A stretch of DNA of 48,492 nt from Treponema sp. Lineage in GTDB: Bacteria; Spirochaetota; Spirochaetia; Treponematales; Treponemataceae. Positions 33,262 to 41,902 of the stretch are shown here, piece after piece. Under the pieces are notes generated by a model. The model made no database searches and had not been told where the DNA came from. It saw only the letters and a program-made list of their open reading frames with translations. The stretch spans positions 1-48,492 of the forward strand of contig JAILEY010000036.1 in assembly GCA_024687165.1 (NCBI GenBank). The letters are read 5' to 3'. A program made the position numbers and the translations under genes. Within the stretch, counting starts at the first letter, position 1, and every line of letters begins with the position of its first letter.

Positions 33262-35163
33262 ATGTACAACATACTTGGTGAATTCTGCTGTTTATTGATA
33301 GCGATTGTTTTTCTTGTATTTATTATAAACTCATTCTATCTGAGGGAAAGAAGAAATTTTCTGTTCCTTTTGTGTAATATAAGTTTAATCTTTGCCTGTG
33401 TTTCTGACATTCTTTCCTGTTATGGAATTGAGTATTATGAAAAATGTTCTTACTTTTTCTGTGTTTCAACTTCGACTGTATATTTTTTAAGTCTGTGTCT
33501 TCTTCCGTTTTTGTACTGTCTTTATTTTTATGCATCGATTTCTGCCGTTCATAAATTTTCAAAATTCTTTCATGGAACGTTATTTTTATTTTTCGGAATT
33601 TATCTTTTTATCGTAATTGCAAATATCTGGACGGGCTGGCTTTTTTCATTTGTTCCTGGAATAGGATATGTACGCGGTAAACTCAAATATTCAACTTATG
33701 AAATTACTTTCCTGATGATCATTGCGATTGAAATTGCCGTTATCCGCCACAGACGTTCTATGAGTTCAAGAATGTTTACGGTTTTTGTTCTCTACCCGAT
33801 TATCAGCGCTTTTGTTTCTTTGATTCAGATTTTTAAACCATCATGGCTTTTATCCGGCTGCAGTGGAACAATTACAATGGTACTTATGTATCTTGCAATT
33901 CAGTCTGATCAGATTGAAATTGATTATAAGAGTGGTCTTAAAACTGAACAGCATCTTTCACGTACTTTAAGAAAAAAATTAAGACCCTGTACTCTCTCTT
34001 CAATCTCTATAGAAAATCTTGGAGTCCTTCAGGAAACTCTTGGCTCTACCGAAGTTGATAAACTGATTTATAATCTCGTTAGATCTTTCAGAGTGAATAT
34101 TAGCGGGACTTTATTCAGATATGGAAATCAGTTCCTTGTTCTTTCTGCAGAAGGTTCGATTTCAAAAGTTTCAGAACAGATTTTAAGCAGCTTCAAAAAA
34201 TATTCATACATTCCTTCTTCAATCTCCGGAAGGGAATTTAGTTTTCATTTTATTGGAGCATCTCTTGAAATTCCAAATGATGCAGAAGATTATGATGATG
34301 CGCTTGAACTCCTTAAGGGGCTGATGTCAAAAGCACGTAAAGAAAAAACATGTTGTGTTGTAAGATGTAATGAAGCTTTTATAAATGATTTTAGAAGAAC
34401 AAAGACAATTATTAAAATTCTTGAACGCGAACTTAATCCTCAGTCAACGCAGTATCAGGTTTATTTTCAGCCAATTATCTCAATTGAAAAAAATAAATTT
34501 GTTTATGCAGAAGCTTTATCCCGCTTAAATGGTACTGAGCTTGGTGATATCAGTCCTTCAGAATTTATTCCGATTGCAGAAAATAATGGATTGATTGAAA
34601 AACTCGGCCGTATAAATTTTGAAAAGGTCTGTGAATTTATCAGTAGAAATTCAGATGTTGTAAAAGCCGTCTCAGTTAATTTTTCTGTTTACCAGATGAT
34701 CAATCCGGAAATAAAGGATTTTGTTTTCAGTATGATTGAAAAATATAAAATCAAGCCTGAAAACATAATTATGGAAATTACAGAAAGTATTTTTATTGAT
34801 GATTTTGAAATTGTCCGCAGCCGTATGGAAGAGTTTGTAAAAGCTGGAATTATTTTCTATCTTGATGATTTTGGAACTGGATTTTCAAATTTTGCAAACG
34901 TCATAAGACTTCCTTTCTACACAATCAAGATTGACAGATCGTTTGTCCTGATGATGGAAAGAGATGAAGAGATTTTAAAGCTTGTTAAAAATTTGATTTC
35001 AACCTTTAAGGATTCAAATTTAAAGATTCTTGTTGAAGGTGTTGAAACCGAACGACAGGATAAGCTTGTACGTGAAGCATCCGTTGATTATATTCAGGGC
35101 TTCCTCTACTCTAAGCCGCTTTCCATGGATTCTTATCTTAAGCTTCTTCGTGAACAGAAATAA
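33262..35163 (+). CDS. Membrane GGDEF(degenerate)-EAL cyclic-di-GMP phosphodiesterase
   Basis: 633 residues. The N-terminal ~215 residues carry about seven hydrophobic segments. A degenerate GGDEF domain follows (about 225-370), where the signature is replaced by RYGNQF, so no cyclase activity is expected. The C-terminal EAL domain keeps its catalytic and metal residues: AEALSRL, SVNFSVYQM, IMEITES, LDDFGTGFSNF, IKIDRSFV and VEGVETERQ. It should hydrolyse c-di-GMP in response to a membrane signal. It sits between trpE and trpGD with its own leaderless promoter and no terminator before the trpGD promoter. Confidence 0.92.
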   Translation: MYNILGEFCCLLIAIVFLVFIINSFYLRERRNFLFLLCNISLIFACVSDILSCYGIEYYEKCSYFFCVSTSTVYFLSLCLLPFLYCLYFYASISAVHKFSKFFHGTLFLFFGIYLFIVIANIWTGWLFSFVPGIGYVRGKLKYSTYEITFLMIIAIEIAVIRHRRSMSSRMFTVFVLYPIISAFVSLIQIFKPSWLLSGCSGTITMVLMYLAIQSDQIEIDYKSGLKTEQHLSRTLRKKLRPCTLSSISIENLGVLQETLGSTEVDKLIYNLVRSFRVNISGTLFRYGNQFLVLSAEGSISKVSEQILSSFKKYSYIPSSISGREFSFHFIGASLEIPNDAEDYDDALELLKGLMSKARKEKTCCVVRCNEAFINDFRRTKTIIKILERELNPQSTQYQVYFQPIISIEKNKFVYAEALSRLNGTELGDISPSEFIPIAENNGLIEKLGRINFEKVCEFISRNSDVVKAVSVNFSVYQMINPEIKDFVFSMIEKYKIKPENIIMEITESIFIDDFEIVRSRMEEFVKAGIIFYLDDFGTGFSNFANVIRLPFYTIKIDRSFVLMMERDEEILKLVKNLISTFKDSNLKILVEGVETERQDKLVREASVDYIQGFLYSKPLSMDSYLKLLREQK

Positions 35164-35181
35164 AATTTGAATTTTTTTTCA

Positions 35182-35237
35182 TGATTCTATTGACAGAAAC
35201 TGTTTCTATGTATAGAATGTTACTATAAGTAGAAACA
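35182..35237 (+). promoter_or_regulatory. trpGD promoter/operator (copy 2)
   Basis: TTGACA (35190-35195), 17 bp, TAGAAT (35213-35218), with AGAAACTGTTTCT at 35195-35207 and AGAAACA at 35231-35237. Forty-seven bases (35182-35228) are identical to the trpE copy. The trpGD Shine-Dalgarno GGAG follows. Confidence 0.8.
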
Positions 35238-35255
35238 GAAGGAGAATATAGAATT

Positions 35256-36854
35256 ATGATTCTTGTTATTGATAATTATGACAGCTTCACATATAACGTT
35301 GTTCAGTCTTTGCAGCGTCTTGGAAATGAAGAAGTTAAGGTTGTTCGTTCAAAGGAAGTATCTGTTGAAGATCTTGCTGCATTAAATCCTGACAGACTTG
35401 TTGTTTCTCCAGGTCCGGGAACTCCTTCAGAGGCTGGAGTTTCTATTGAAGCAATTAAATATTTCGCAGGAAAAATTCCAATTCTTGGCGTGTGTCTTGG
35501 TCATCAGTCTATTGGTGAAGCATTTGGTGGAAAAATAATTCAGGCAAAAAGAATATGTCATGGTGTTGTTGAAAAAATGGAGTTTGACGGACGAGGACTT
35601 TTCCGCACTATTCCAAAGACAACAGAATTTACTCGTTATCATTCACTCGTAATAGAAGAAGCCTCTCTCCCTGATTGTCTTGAAATTACTGCACGCTCAG
35701 AAGACGGAGACATAATGGGCGTTCGTCATAAGGAATTCTGCATTGAAGGTGTACAGTTTCATCCTGAATCAATTGCAAGCGGAATGGGAGATGAAATTTT
35801 CAAATGTTTCCTTCATTATCGAAGGGAAGCTTTAGATACTGTTTCAATGTTAAATAAAATTGCATCAAAGCAGGACCTTTCGGAAGATGAAGCAAGCCTT
35901 TTCATTGAAAATCTTGCGGACGGAATTGTTGATGAAAGAGTTATGGCTGCAGTATTTGCCGCACTTGCCGTAAAAGGTGCTGCAGTTTCGGAAATCGTAG
36001 GCTTTGCACGCGGACTTTTGAAAGTTGCAAAACCTCTTCCTGTAAAATTTAAGGGGCATGCAGAAATTGTTGGTACAGGCGGAGATTGCAAAGGTTCATT
36101 TAATATTTCTTCACTTGCTGCAATCGTTTCTGCAAGCTGCGGTCTGCTTGTAACAAAGCATGGGAACCGCGCTGTTAGTTCTAAATCAGGCTCTGCAGAT
36201 TTCTATGAAAAGCTTGGAATCAACATCATGGCAGATCCAGAAAAAACATGTCGTTTAATTGAAAAAACGAATTTTGGTTTCCTGATGGCAACTGTATATC
36301 ACAGCGCAATGAGATTTGCCGCTCCTGTTCGTAAAGTCCTGGGAATTAAAACTATCATGAACATAATGGGACCTCTCCTTAATCCGGCTGGAGCTGAATA
36401 TGAAGTACTTGGAGTTTATTCTAAAGATCTACTTGAAACATATGCTCATGCGGCAAAGAAACTTGGTGTAAAAAGAGTTCTTGTTGTTACTTCTGAAGAC
36501 GGCTTTGATGAAATAAGTCCATGTGCACCTACATATTGTTATCAGATAAATGAAGATGGTAAAGAATATAAATACGTAATTGATCCTGCAAAATATGGAA
36601 TTACTGATGATGATCCTGTTGAACTTACCGGAGGGAATGGTGAAGAAAATGCAGCTCTTGCAATTGATCTTTTAAATGGAAATGGGAAAAAGACAATTCT
36701 TTATGCAGTGTGTCTTAATGCAGGTGCAGTTCTTTATATCAGCGGAAAATCTAAGACAATTAAAGCTGGATACGAAATGGCAATGGAAGCAATCAGGAGT
36801 GGAAAAACTCTTGCAAAGCTTAATGAAATTATTGAGACATCTAAAAGTTTATAA
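35256..36854 (+). CDS. trpGD: Anthranilate synthase component II - anthranilate phosphoribosyltransferase fusion
   Basis: 532 residues in two domains. Residues 1-~190 are the class I glutamine amidotransferase TrpG, with LGVCLGHQ (Cys80) and VQFHPES supplying ammonia to TrpE. Residues ~200-532 are TrpD, with IVGTGGDCKGSFNISS, TKHGNRAVSSKSGSAD and MNIMGPLLNPA, transferring phosphoribose to anthranilate. TrpGD fusion is known in enterobacteria and others. It heads the trpGD-CF-B-A transcript; a trpG-type glutaminase alone could also serve folate synthesis, but the fusion makes Trp specific use likely. Confidence 0.97.
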   Translation: MILVIDNYDSFTYNVVQSLQRLGNEEVKVVRSKEVSVEDLAALNPDRLVVSPGPGTPSEAGVSIEAIKYFAGKIPILGVCLGHQSIGEAFGGKIIQAKRICHGVVEKMEFDGRGLFRTIPKTTEFTRYHSLVIEEASLPDCLEITARSEDGDIMGVRHKEFCIEGVQFHPESIASGMGDEIFKCFLHYRREALDTVSMLNKIASKQDLSEDEASLFIENLADGIVDERVMAAVFAALAVKGAAVSEIVGFARGLLKVAKPLPVKFKGHAEIVGTGGDCKGSFNISSLAAIVSASCGLLVTKHGNRAVSSKSGSADFYEKLGINIMADPEKTCRLIEKTNFGFLMATVYHSAMRFAAPVRKVLGIKTIMNIMGPLLNPAGAEYEVLGVYSKDLLETYAHAAKKLGVKRVLVVTSEDGFDEISPCAPTYCYQINEDGKEYKYVIDPAKYGITDDDPVELTGGNGEENAALAIDLLNGNGKKTILYAVCLNAGAVLYISGKSKTIKAGYEMAMEAIRSGKTLAKLNEIIETSKSL

Positions 36855-36861
36855 TTGAAAA

Positions 36862-38379
36862 ATGAAAAATATTCTTAAGGAAATCTGCGACAGAAGATTG
36901 CAGGATATTGAAAAAAAAGGCTTTTCATATGGACATGAAATTCCTTCAAAGCGCACAAGGCCGGTTGTACCTTTTTTGGTTCAGTCTGGAACGATTCTTG
37001 AAGTAAAAAGAGCTTCACCAAGTAAAGGTGATATTGCGCCACAGCTTGATTCTGTTGCAACTGCAAAAAGTTACATTGAAGCTGGAACAAGTGCAATTTC
37101 AGTTCTTACAGAAGAAAATTATTTTAAGGGGTCTCTGGAAGATTTAAAAAAAGTTGCAACTTTAGCAGACAGCATGGGAAATAAAGTTGCAGTTTTAAGA
37201 AAAGATTTTCTGCTTGATGCTGAAGAAATTGAAATTGCTTACAGATGCGGTGCTGATGCCGTGCTTTTGATTGCAAGAATTCTTGAAACTCCCAAGCTTC
37301 TTGTAATGGCAGAAAAAGCTTTTTCTCTGGGGATTTCGGTTCTGCTTGAACTTAGAGATGAAGAAGCAGTTGAAAAAGCAGTTGAAGTTTTAAAACTTGC
37401 TGAAAAAATGAATGCGCAGAAACAGATCGTACTTGGGGTAAATGCAAGAGATTTAAAAACTTTTGCCATAGACATGCTCATCCCTTTAAAGATTAAAAAA
37501 ATGATTGAAAGTAAAGGAATTGAGAATGTCAGAATAATTTCTGAAAGCGGAATACTGAGTGCAGAAGCTGCTGCTTTTACCGGACGTCTTGGGTTCGACG
37601 GAATATTGATTGGTGAGGCAGTTGCAAAAGAGGCTGCTGAAGCAAAAAAATATGTAAGTGCCTTTTTAGAAAATGCAGTAAAAAAAGAAAAAACTTTCTG
37701 GGAAAAAATTGCATCAAAAATTAATGATGCAGAATCTGAAAAAGATTTCAAGTCACTCGTAAAAATCTGCGGGATTACAAATTCACAGGATGCAGTTTGT
37801 GCCGCGGAAAACGGGGCAGATTTACTCGGATTTATTTTTGAAAAAAGATTTGCACGTCATATAGATCTTGATAAAGTTCCAGCAATCTGCAGTGATGTAA
37901 AAAAATCCTGTGATGAAAAAAATATTTCATACCCTCTTTTTGTTGCCGTCATCACAGATACAAAATGTGATGAGTATAAAGTCGCATTAAAATATTATGA
38001 TGAAGGAATTATTGATGCAATACAGTTCCATGGTTGCAGCGGAAAGCAGACGATGGGATATGAAGTACTTAAGATTGGCTGTGAAGAAGATCTTGCAGTT
38101 CTTGAAAAAAAGTATAAAGCCGGTAATGCACGTGTTCTTCTTGATGCCTGTGTTAAAGGAAAAGAAGGCGGCACAGGAACATGTATACCGCAGTCGCTTG
38201 TTGAAAAAGCATCTGCACTTGGAAAGCTCTGGCTTGCCGGTGGAATCAATGATGAAAATATCAGTGGCATGATTTTAAAATTTCATCCGGAACTGATCGA
38301 TGTTTCAAGTGGAGTTGAGGAATCAGTTGGAAAAAAAGATCACGAAAAATTAAAAAGGCTTTTAAAGGCCGTAAAATAA
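36862..38379 (+). CDS. trpCF: Indole-3-glycerol phosphate synthase - phosphoribosylanthranilate isomerase fusion
   Basis: 505 residues. The TrpC barrel occupies ~1-285 (ILEVKRASPSKGDI, SVLTEENYFKGS, LRKDFLLDAEEI, ISESGI). The TrpF barrel is ~290-505 (LVKICGITNSQDAVCAAENGADLLGFIF, DAIQFHG, VLLDACVKGKEGGTG, LAGGINDENI), with the catalytic Cys in KICGI and Asp in LLDA. They catalyse two successive steps of the pathway. It starts 7 bp after trpGD without a good Shine-Dalgarno; a TATAAT lies 6 nt before the ATG but has no -35. Confidence 0.96.
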   Translation: MKNILKEICDRRLQDIEKKGFSYGHEIPSKRTRPVVPFLVQSGTILEVKRASPSKGDIAPQLDSVATAKSYIEAGTSAISVLTEENYFKGSLEDLKKVATLADSMGNKVAVLRKDFLLDAEEIEIAYRCGADAVLLIARILETPKLLVMAEKAFSLGISVLLELRDEEAVEKAVEVLKLAEKMNAQKQIVLGVNARDLKTFAIDMLIPLKIKKMIESKGIENVRIISESGILSAEAAAFTGRLGFDGILIGEAVAKEAAEAKKYVSAFLENAVKKEKTFWEKIASKINDAESEKDFKSLVKICGITNSQDAVCAAENGADLLGFIFEKRFARHIDLDKVPAICSDVKKSCDEKNISYPLFVAVITDTKCDEYKVALKYYDEGIIDAIQFHGCSGKQTMGYEVLKIGCEEDLAVLEKKYKAGNARVLLDACVKGKEGGTGTCIPQSLVEKASALGKLWLAGGINDENISGMILKFHPELIDVSSGVEESVGKKDHEKLKRLLKAVK

Positions 38380-38391
38380 ATGGAGAAAAAA

Positions 38392-39657
38392 ATGGCATAT
38401 TCAACAGAAGGATTTTTTGACAATTATGGCGGAAAATATGTTGCAGAAGTTCTGCGCCGTCCGCTTGATGAACTTGAAGAAGCATTCAAAAAATATATGA
38501 ATGATAAAGAGTTTCTTGATGAACTAGATGAAATCAGAAGAGATTATATTGGGCGTGAGACTCCCCTTTATTTTGCACCAACTGCTACAAAACTTTTAGG
38601 AGGTGCAAAGATTTATATTAAGCTTGAAGGACTTGCAAATACAGGAGCACATAAAATCAATAATGCAATCGGTCAGTGTCTTCTTGCAAAAAAAATGGGT
38701 AAAAAAAGAATCATTGCGGAAACAGGTGCCGGTCAGCATGGTCTTGCAACAGCCGCTGCATGCGCTAAACTTGGTCTTGATTGCACTATTTATATGGGTG
38801 AAATTGATGTAAAAAGACAACAGCCGAATGTTGCAACAATGGAGCTTTACGGTGCAAAAGTTCATGCAGTAAAAAGTGGAAGTCGTACATTAAAAGATGC
38901 CGTTAATGAAGCAATGCGAGACTGGGCAGCAAATCCTGATTCAACTCATTATGTTCTTGGAAGTGCACTTGGCCCTGCTCCTTTCCCTGATATCGTCCGT
39001 GAGTTCCAGAGCGTAATCGGATATGAAGTAAAAAGACAGTGTGAAGAGCGTAACATTGATGTTGCTGCAATGGTTGCATGTGTCGGAGGCGGATCTAATT
39101 CAATAGGATTTTTTGCGCCGTTTATTGATTTGAAAGAACCTCGTCTTATTGGAGCAGAAGCAGGTGGAATTGGACCTGGTGTCGGTGAAAACGCAAGCCG
39201 TATGACAGGAAACGCAGGTCGTGAAGGAATTGTACAGGGCTATAAAAGCCGCTTTCTTCTTGATGAAGATGGTCAGGCTTTACCTACCCGATCAATTTCT
39301 GCCGGACTTGATTACATGGGAATCGGTCCGCAACTTGCAGCTCTTGGTGCAAAAGGCCGTGTTGAATTTACTTCAATTCTTGATAAGGAAGCACTTGAAG
39401 CCGTAAGTTTTTTTGCAAAGAATGAAGGAATTCTTTTTGCAATGGAAAGTGCACATGCAGGTGCAGCAGCTATGAAAATAGCAAAAGAACTTCCAAGAGA
39501 TAAAGCAGTCATCATTAACATGAGTGGACGCGGAGATAAAGATCTTTTCATTACAAGTCCTGAATTCCGCAGAGCAGAATGGATTGAATTTCTTAAGGCA
39601 GAAGTTGAACGACTTGAAGAATCAAAAGATATTCATGATTCAAAAATCATGGGCTGA
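38392..39657 (+). CDS. trpB: Tryptophan synthase beta chain
   Basis: 421 residues. PLP enzyme joining indole and serine. Motifs: LEGLANTGAHKINNA with the PLP lysine, ETGAGQHGLATAAACA, GSALGPAPFPDIVREFQ, VACVGGGSNSIG, and GRGDKD near the end. The ATG at 38392 is chosen because GGAG lies 7 nt upstream; an ATG at 38380, immediately after the trpCF stop, would add four residues but lacks a ribosome binding site. The canonical TrpB1 type indicates it works with TrpA encoded next. Confidence 0.97.
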   Translation: MAYSTEGFFDNYGGKYVAEVLRRPLDELEEAFKKYMNDKEFLDELDEIRRDYIGRETPLYFAPTATKLLGGAKIYIKLEGLANTGAHKINNAIGQCLLAKKMGKKRIIAETGAGQHGLATAAACAKLGLDCTIYMGEIDVKRQQPNVATMELYGAKVHAVKSGSRTLKDAVNEAMRDWAANPDSTHYVLGSALGPAPFPDIVREFQSVIGYEVKRQCEERNIDVAAMVACVGGGSNSIGFFAPFIDLKEPRLIGAEAGGIGPGVGENASRMTGNAGREGIVQGYKSRFLLDEDGQALPTRSISAGLDYMGIGPQLAALGAKGRVEFTSILDKEALEAVSFFAKNEGILFAMESAHAGAAAMKIAKELPRDKAVIINMSGRGDKDLFITSPEFRRAEWIEFLKAEVERLEESKDIHDSKIMG

Positions 39658-39680
39658 TTAATTTATTACGGGAGAAAAAA

Positions 39681-40433
39681 ATGAATAAAATAAAATTGAT
39701 GTCACATCTTGTTGCAGGCTACCCGACAAATGAACTTGCATATCAAGCCGCACGTGCTCTTGTAAAAGGTGGAGCTGATATTCTTGAAATTCAACTTCCA
39801 TTCAGCGACCCGAGTGCAGATGGTCCTGCAATTCAGACTGCATGTACTCAGGTTCTTTCACGCGGATATAAAACTGCAGACGGATTAAAATTTATTGAAG
39901 GACTTCACAAAGAATTTCCGAATGTAAAAATTTATATTATGAGTTACGGCAGTTTGATTTATACTCCCGGTATTGATGCGTTCTGTAAAAAAGCATCAGA
40001 ATGTGGCGTAACAGGAATGATTATTCCAGATCTTCCGTTTGATCATGATGAAGGTCTTACTGCAAGCTGTAAAAAATATGGCATGGAAAATATTCCGGTT
40101 GCAGCTCCAAGCATGAGTGATGAAAGACTTAGTAAACTTGCACACTCTGGTTTTAAATATATTTATGCGGCGCTTCGTGCAGGTATCACAGGAACAAATA
40201 CAAAAATTGATGAGGCTACACTTTCATTCCTTAAAAAAGTTAGTGCAGGAGGAAGTCTTGTTTACGGTGGATTTGGGATTTCTAACGGTGAACAGTCAGC
40301 AGCTCTTGCAGAAAGTGTTGAAGCTGTTGTTGCAGGAAGTGTATTTGTAAGAATTATTTCAGAAAATCAGGGAGACGCAAAAAAACTTTCTCAAGCAGTA
40401 GAAGCAAAAGCAAAAGAGATCTGCAATATTTAA
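39681..40433 (+). CDS. trpA: Tryptophan synthase alpha chain
   Basis: 250 residues, TIM barrel. Cleaves indole-3-glycerol phosphate to indole for TrpB. Catalytic residues are in ADILEIQLPFSDPSADGPAIQ (Glu and Asp), with IIPDLPFDHD and the loop LRAGITGTNT, where Leu-Arg-Ala replaces the usual Ser-Arg. A GGGAG precedes the ATG. It is the last gene of the trp operon; the terminator behind it has been split by an insertion sequence. Confidence 0.97.
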   Translation: MNKIKLMSHLVAGYPTNELAYQAARALVKGGADILEIQLPFSDPSADGPAIQTACTQVLSRGYKTADGLKFIEGLHKEFPNVKIYIMSYGSLIYTPGIDAFCKKASECGVTGMIIPDLPFDHDEGLTASCKKYGMENIPVAAPSMSDERLSKLAHSGFKYIYAALRAGITGTNTKIDEATLSFLKKVSAGGSLVYGGFGISNGEQSAALAESVEAVVAGSVFVRIISENQGDAKKLSQAVEAKAKEICNI

Positions 40434-40446
40434 AATTAATGTAAAC

Positions 40447-40470
40447 AAAAAAAAAGGATTGCCAGTTTTC
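40447..40470. terminator. Left half of the trp / DAHP synthase terminator, split by the IS
   Basis: Nine As (40447-40455), then GGATTGCCAG (40456-40465) and TTTTC. Together with the right half (41903-41922) it would form a 10-bp stem with one mismatch, a TTTT loop, and T-runs in both directions. The IS inserted inside the loop. Confidence 0.75.
40468..40470. repeat. Target site duplication, left (TTC)
   Basis: TTC directly precedes the left inverted repeat and is repeated at 41903-41905 after the right one. Three bases is a normal duplication size for the IS3 family. Confidence 0.65.
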
Positions 40471-40496
40471 TGAAGTGTACCCCAAAAGTTGGAGAC
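40471..40496 (+). repeat. IS left inverted repeat
   Basis: Matches the reverse complement of 41877-41902 in 22 of 26 positions, including an unbroken first 15 bases. Confidence 0.85.
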
Positions 40497-40520
40497 AATT
40501 TTTGGAGGTACACTTTTTTT

Positions 40521-41051
40521 ATGTCTAAATTGAATTTAGAAAAGAAAGCTGAAATTGTTGCGCACTACCTGAATACTTCAGATGGATACAAAAATACAGC
40601 AAATGTTTTTGGAATTTCTGAATCTGTAGTAAGAATGCTGGTGGCACAATTCAAAGCAAATGGAATTGAGGGATTAACTCATAAGAATGGAACTTACAGC
40701 GGAGATTTTAAGTTACATGTGCTAGAATATCAGAAACAACATAACCTTTCCGATAAAGAAACAGCCGTACTGTTTAAGATTCCAAATTGGGGAACACTGT
40801 GCTCTTGGAGGAAAAAATATAAACTTGGCGGTTATGAGCTTCTGTGTCAGGACAGGCGGGGAAATCCAAAAGCTATGGCAAATAAAAAGACAAAAACAAA
40901 GAAAGCAGAACCTAAATCAGAACTGGAAAAACTTCGTGAAGAAAACCAGTGGCTCAGAATGGAAAATGCAATCCTAAAAAAATTGAATGCCTTAATTCAG
41001 GAAGAAGAGGAATCCGAACAAGGGACAAAGCCGGAGTCATCGGAGAATTAA
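40521..41051 (+). CDS. IS3-family transposase OrfA
   Basis: 176 residues. Two helix-turn-helix-like segments (KNTANVFGISESVVRMLVAQ and SDKETAVLFKIPNWGTLCSWRKKY) bind the IS ends, and a leucine-zipper-like ELEKLREENQWLRMENAIL mediates multimerisation. The frame overlaps orfB; a -1 shift at the A7 run produces the OrfAB transposase. GGAGG lies 12 nt before the ATG. Confidence 0.9.
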   Translation: MSKLNLEKKAEIVAHYLNTSDGYKNTANVFGISESVVRMLVAQFKANGIEGLTHKNGTYSGDFKLHVLEYQKQHNLSDKETAVLFKIPNWGTLCSWRKKYKLGGYELLCQDRRGNPKAMANKKTKTKKAEPKSELEKLREENQWLRMENAILKKLNALIQEEEESEQGTKPESSEN

Positions 41052-41875
41052 GGCAGACATTTCCTCTGAAATCCCTGCTGTCATATTTTAATATGCCCTC
41101 GAGTACATTCTATGCTGCAATAAAGCCGCATGATGATAAGTATTCGAAACTTGAAGTCAGGATAACCCAGATTTTTCATGAACATAAAGGTCGTTATGGA
41201 GTCCGTAGAATTACGGCTCAGCTTAGAAACGAAGGAATCCTTATTAATCACAAAACAGTTTACCGCCTTATGATTAAGCTCCGGTTGAAAAGCGTTCAGC
41301 GGCAGGTGAAGTATCGCTCCTACAAAGGAACTGTCGGTAAAGTTGCACCGAATATTCTGCAGCGGAACTTCCATGCTGACAAAGAAAATCAAAAATGGAC
41401 TACAGATGTCACTCAAATCAACATCGGAGATAAGAAGCTTTACTTGTCTCCAATCCTGGATATGTATAACGGTGAAATCATAAGTTACAATATCTCAGAA
41501 CACCCTGATTTTGCGCAGGTCATGGATATGCTGGATAAGGCATTTGAGAAAATTCCTGACGGTACAAATCTTATTTTACATTCTGATCAGGGCTGGCAGT
41601 ATCAGCAGAAAAAATATCAGGAACGGCTAAAATCGAAAGGCATCGTTCAGAGCATGTCCCGGAAGGGGAACTGCCTTGATAATTCAGTAATGGAAAACTG
41701 GTTTGGAATTATGAAGTCAGAGCTGCTCTATCCAAACAAATATAAGGATGTCGAACTTTTCAAAAAGGATTTAATTGATTACATTGAATATTATAATAAC
41801 AGACGGATCAAGTTAAAACTAAAAGGACTTAGCCCTGTTGAATACAGAACCAAGTCCTTTCGCTCCGTCAGTTAA
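40949..41875 (+). CDS. IS3-family transposase OrfB (DDE integrase core)
   Basis: The frame runs from a GTG at 40949 and is expected to be read mainly as OrfAB after -1 frameshifting near 40982. Integrase core motifs are in order: KWTTDVTQI (first Asp), LHSDQGWQY (second Asp) and MENWFGIMKSEL (Glu). An HTH_21-like segment KGRYGVRRITAQLRNEGILINHKTVYRLM precedes. The 308-codon frame ends at a TAA just before the right inverted repeat. No inactivating change is seen. Confidence 0.9.
   Translation: MAQNGKCNPKKIECLNSGRRGIRTRDKAGVIGELRQTFPLKSLLSYFNMPSSTFYAAIKPHDDKYSKLEVRITQIFHEHKGRYGVRRITAQLRNEGILINHKTVYRLMIKLRLKSVQRQVKYRSYKGTVGKVAPNILQRNFHADKENQKWTTDVTQINIGDKKLYLSPILDMYNGEIISYNISEHPDFAQVMDMLDKAFEKIPDGTNLILHSDQGWQYQQKKYQERLKSKGIVQSMSRKGNCLDNSVMENWFGIMKSELLYPNKYKDVELFKKDLIDYIEYYNNRRIKLKLKGLSPVEYRTKSFRSVS
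40976..40982 (+). other. -1 programmed frameshift site
   Basis: AAAAAAA read as CTA-AAA-AAA-TTG in orfA, a classic A_AAA_AAA slippery heptamer. The -1 frame continues ATT-GAA-TGC into orfB. Confidence 0.75.
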
Positions 41876-41876
41876 A

Positions 41877-41902
41877 GTGTCCAATAATTGGGGTACACTT
41901 CA
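41877..41902 (-). repeat. IS right inverted repeat
   Basis: Reverse complement begins TGAAGTGTACCCCAA and pairs with 40471-40496. Confidence 0.85.

Larger units (their letters stand above)
40471..41902 (+). mobile_element. IS3-family (IS150-like) insertion sequence, complete
   Basis: 1432 bp, bounded by imperfect 26-bp inverted repeats starting TGAAGTGTACCCCAA on both ends and flanked by TTC duplications. It contains orfA with HTH and leucine zipper, orfB with a DDE integrase core, and an A7 slippery site joining them. All parts are intact, so it may be active. Its transcription is in the same direction as trp. An internal hairpin near its end (AAAGGACTT 41822-41830 / AAGTCCTTT 41852-41860) may fold in the mRNA. 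Confidence 0.92.
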
